A stretch of DNA of 64,000 bases from Herbaspirillum seropedicae (lineage in GTDB: Bacteria > Pseudomonadota > Gammaproteobacteria > Burkholderiales > Burkholderiaceae_D): positions 2,147,704-2,211,703 of the forward strand of contig NZ_CP011930.1 in NCBI RefSeq assembly GCF_001040945.1. The letters are read 5' to 3'. The notes below the pieces were generated by a model. That model was not told where the DNA came from and did no database searches. It saw only the letters and a list, made by a program, of their open reading frames with translations. Positions 62,517 through 64,000 of the stretch are shown here, one piece after another (the stretch's first letter is position 1; every line of letters starts with the position of its first letter). A program made the position numbers and the translations under genes.

Positions 62517-63788
62517 ATGAGCAATTCGTCGAAAAGCGCGCGTTGGGGGTTCCAGCGTTTCGTCGCGTCATCGGTAGCCGAAGGTTTCCTGCATGAACCG
62601 GTCATCATGCAAGGCATGTCAGGCGCCGAAGTGAGCCGCAACGGCCGGTCTTACGTCAATTTTTCGGGAATCAATTATCTCGGGTGGCAGCAGGATGCGC
62701 GGGTCTTGGATGCCTTTGTCGAATCGGCCCGGCGTTATGGCCTCTCCACCGGTGGCTCGCGCGCCACCCAGGGCATCTGCGAGCCGCACCTGCGGCTGGA
62801 GAACATGCTCAGCACCTTGCACGGAAAGGAGCGCACGCTCAGCTTCGCTTCCGGCATGCTCGCCAATATCGGTTTCATCAACGCCATGACGGCCAAGTTC
62901 GGTTTCTCATCGCGCAGCGCGATCGACAACCGCGATGCCGTGCTGATCTTCGACCGGGAGTGTCACTGGAGTCTCTGGAAGGCAGCCTCGCATCTGAAGT
63001 TCGGTGAGTCGCTGCTGGCGTTCAAGCACAATGACGTGACCGACCTCACTGCGGTACTGGCCAAGCTGGGTGGGCGCAAGGCCATCGTCGTCTTTGAAAG
63101 CCTCTATTCTTCAGACGGCAGTGTCGCCCCCATCGGTGAAATACTGGATGTCTGCCAGCGCTTCGATGCCCTGAGCTACATCGACGACGCCAATGGCTTC
63201 ATGGTCTACGGTTCACCGCAACGTCCATTCCATGAACAGTTCCGTCACATGCGGCGGGCTGATTTCATCATGGTGTCCTTGTCCAAGTCGGTGGGGCTGG
63301 AGGGTGGGGCGATCAGTGGAAGCGCCGAGTTCATCGATGCCTTCGAGGTGCTCAGTGGGACCTCCATCTTTACGGCGGCCATCCAGCCGCCCACTGCGGA
63401 TCTGGCGGTATTCATCATCGAGCGTCTGCGGGCCAATCCATGGATCATGGAGGACTATCTGGACCGCAGTGCGATGTTTCGCCTGAAACTGCAGGCCAGC
63501 GGTCTGCGCCTCAATGACACCGCGTCCTATATCACCTCGGTGATGATCGGCCGGGATGACAAGGCTGAACAGGTACGGCAAGCACTGGAGCAGCAGGGAT
63601 TCTGCGTTCCCATCTTCCGCTATCCGGCGGTCAAGCCCAACCAGGCATTGATGCGACTGATCCTGCATCGTCTGCATACCGAGCCGCAGATCGACCGTTT
63701 CGTGGCCAGCCTCAAAGACCTGTTGGGGCAGGGCGCAAGCAGGGACGCAATCGCCGGCGCCGAGTTCGTCGGGCATCGCCAGAGATGA
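62517..63788 (+). CDS. Alpha-oxoamine synthase family PLP enzyme (BioF/KBL/SPT/CqsA-like)
   Basis: A 423-residue fold-type I PLP enzyme. Members join an amino acid to an acyl thioester with loss of CO2. Landmarks are NYLGW, STGGSRATQGI (78-88), the PLP-stacking His150 (ECHWSLWKA), SLYSSDGSVAPI and the PLP lysine Lys257 (VSLSKSVG). The motif usually written DEAH or DDSH reads DDAN (223-226), so the usual histidine is asparagine. AAGG lies six bases before ATG 62517. The next gene, an acyltransferase, starts inside its stop codon. Candidate products are a sphingoid-type base, a CAI-1-like ketone or an amino-ketone natural product; sequence does not decide. Confidence 0.88.
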   Translation: MSNSSKSARWGFQRFVASSVAEGFLHEPVIMQGMSGAEVSRNGRSYVNFSGINYLGWQQDARVLDAFVESARRYGLSTGGSRATQGICEPHLRLENMLSTLHGKERTLSFASGMLANIGFINAMTAKFGFSSRSAIDNRDAVLIFDRECHWSLWKAASHLKFGESLLAFKHNDVTDLTAVLAKLGGRKAIVVFESLYSSDGSVAPIGEILDVCQRFDALSYIDDANGFMVYGSPQRPFHEQFRHMRRADFIMVSLSKSVGLEGGAISGSAEFIDAFEVLSGTSIFTAAIQPPTADLAVFIIERLRANPWIMEDYLDRSAMFRLKLQASGLRLNDTASYITSVMIGRDDKAEQVRQALEQQGFCVPIFRYPAVKPNQALMRLILHRLHTEPQIDRFVASLKDLLGQGASRDAIAGAEFVGHRQR

Positions 63789-64000
63789 GCCAGGACATCC
63801 CGTCCGGCCGGATGGCAAGGGAGGCAGGGCCTGCTGTACCGCTGGATGCTGCGCTTGATATCCGGCTGCATGGAACGATTGCGGCCATCGATGCGCAGCA
63901 GTGGGAACGTCTGCGGCATCCCGGACAATTCTGTCGCCATGATTATCTGCTGGCGCTTGAGCAAAGCAGGATCGCGTGCCAATTCCTCTATGCCACCGCG
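63785..64000 (+). CDS. N-terminal part of a GNAT/FemAB-like acyltransferase (partial at right edge)
   Basis: The gene starts at ATG 63785, overlapping the oxoamine synthase stop by four bases, and runs out of the window after 72 residues. Residues 29-72 (LHGTIAAIDAQQWERL...GQFCRHDYLLALEQS) align well in pattern with the N-terminus of the DUF482 protein at 634-1776 ([13 protein letters not shown]...[15 protein letters not shown]), so I read it as a second member of that acyltransferase class. Translational overlap implies that it works with the synthase, for instance by N-acylating its amino product. Only the N-terminus is visible, so the family call is tentative. Confidence 0.6.
   Translation, partial: MSQDIPSGRMAREAGPAVPLDAALDIRLHGTIAAIDAQQWERLRHPGQFCRHDYLLALEQSRIACQFLYATA

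Noticed and set aside
62517..63788. Calling the synthase bioF, kbl or cqsA outright
   Set aside because: No biotin, threonine-degradation or receptor gene lies beside it, and its DDAN motif differs from all three, so only the superfamily is assigned.

Overview
The window looks like chromosomal DNA of a betaproteobacterium of the family Oxalobacteraceae, most likely a Herbaspirillum or close relative. This rests on high-GC codon use, the nadE-glnB pair, and the long syntenic run plsX-fabH-fabD-fabG-acpP-fabF-rpoE-rseA-rseB-mucD-lepA-lepB-rnc-era-recO-pdxJ-acpS-nagZ-uvrC-pgsA. No plasmid, phage, IS element or CRISPR array is visible. Genus assignment is inference from gene order and protein character, not from a database search.

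Layout. 1-4.5 kb: the tail of an iron(III)-binding periplasmic protein, a GNAT/FemAB-like acyltransferase (DUF482 type), glutamine-dependent NAD synthetase and the PII protein GlnB. 4.6-8.8 kb: an acetaldehyde-type aldehyde dehydrogenase with a good sigma-54 promoter, its usual DUF779 partner, and a convergent AcoR-like sigma-54 activator. 8.9-21.6 kb: a radical SAM gene under a near-consensus LexA box, an Smr-domain protein, an I78-type lipoprotein, trxB, ftsK, lolA, fdxA, rarA, an AlaX-type editing protein, a LysR regulator, a two-TM protein and serS. 21.7-29.1 kb is a more accessory stretch: two c-di-GMP proteins on either side of tRNA-Ser(CGA), LacI and MarR regulators, an HPP-CBS membrane protein and a 41-residue lipoprotein. 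29.1-29.35 kb holds a tandem repeat and a candidate small RNA carrying an anti-Shine-Dalgarno loop.

29.4-52.9 kb is the housekeeping core: DUF1289 protein, Maf pyrophosphatase, yceD-rpmF, the fatty acid biosynthesis cluster, the envelope-stress sigma factor with its anti-sigma control and periplasmic protease, then translation and protein export (lepA, lepB), RNA processing (rnc, era), repair (recO, uvrC), cofactor and carrier genes (pdxJ, acpS), cell-wall recycling (nagZ) and phospholipid synthesis (pgsA). 52.9-53.7 kb is a tRNA block with four identical tRNA-Gly(GCC) and one tRNA-Cys(GCA).

53.7-62.3 kb, all on the minus strand, encodes a two-component system followed by a complete envelope-spanning exporter: outer-membrane factor, HlyD-type adaptor, a fused double-ATPase/permease of RbbA type and a second ABC-2 permease. 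Divergent from it, at the right edge, an alpha-oxoamine synthase gene overlaps the start of a second acyltransferase of the DUF482/FemAB type and continues out of the window. This pair, with a repeat-rich upstream region, is the best candidate here for an undescribed biosynthetic system, possibly lipid or sphingoid-like.
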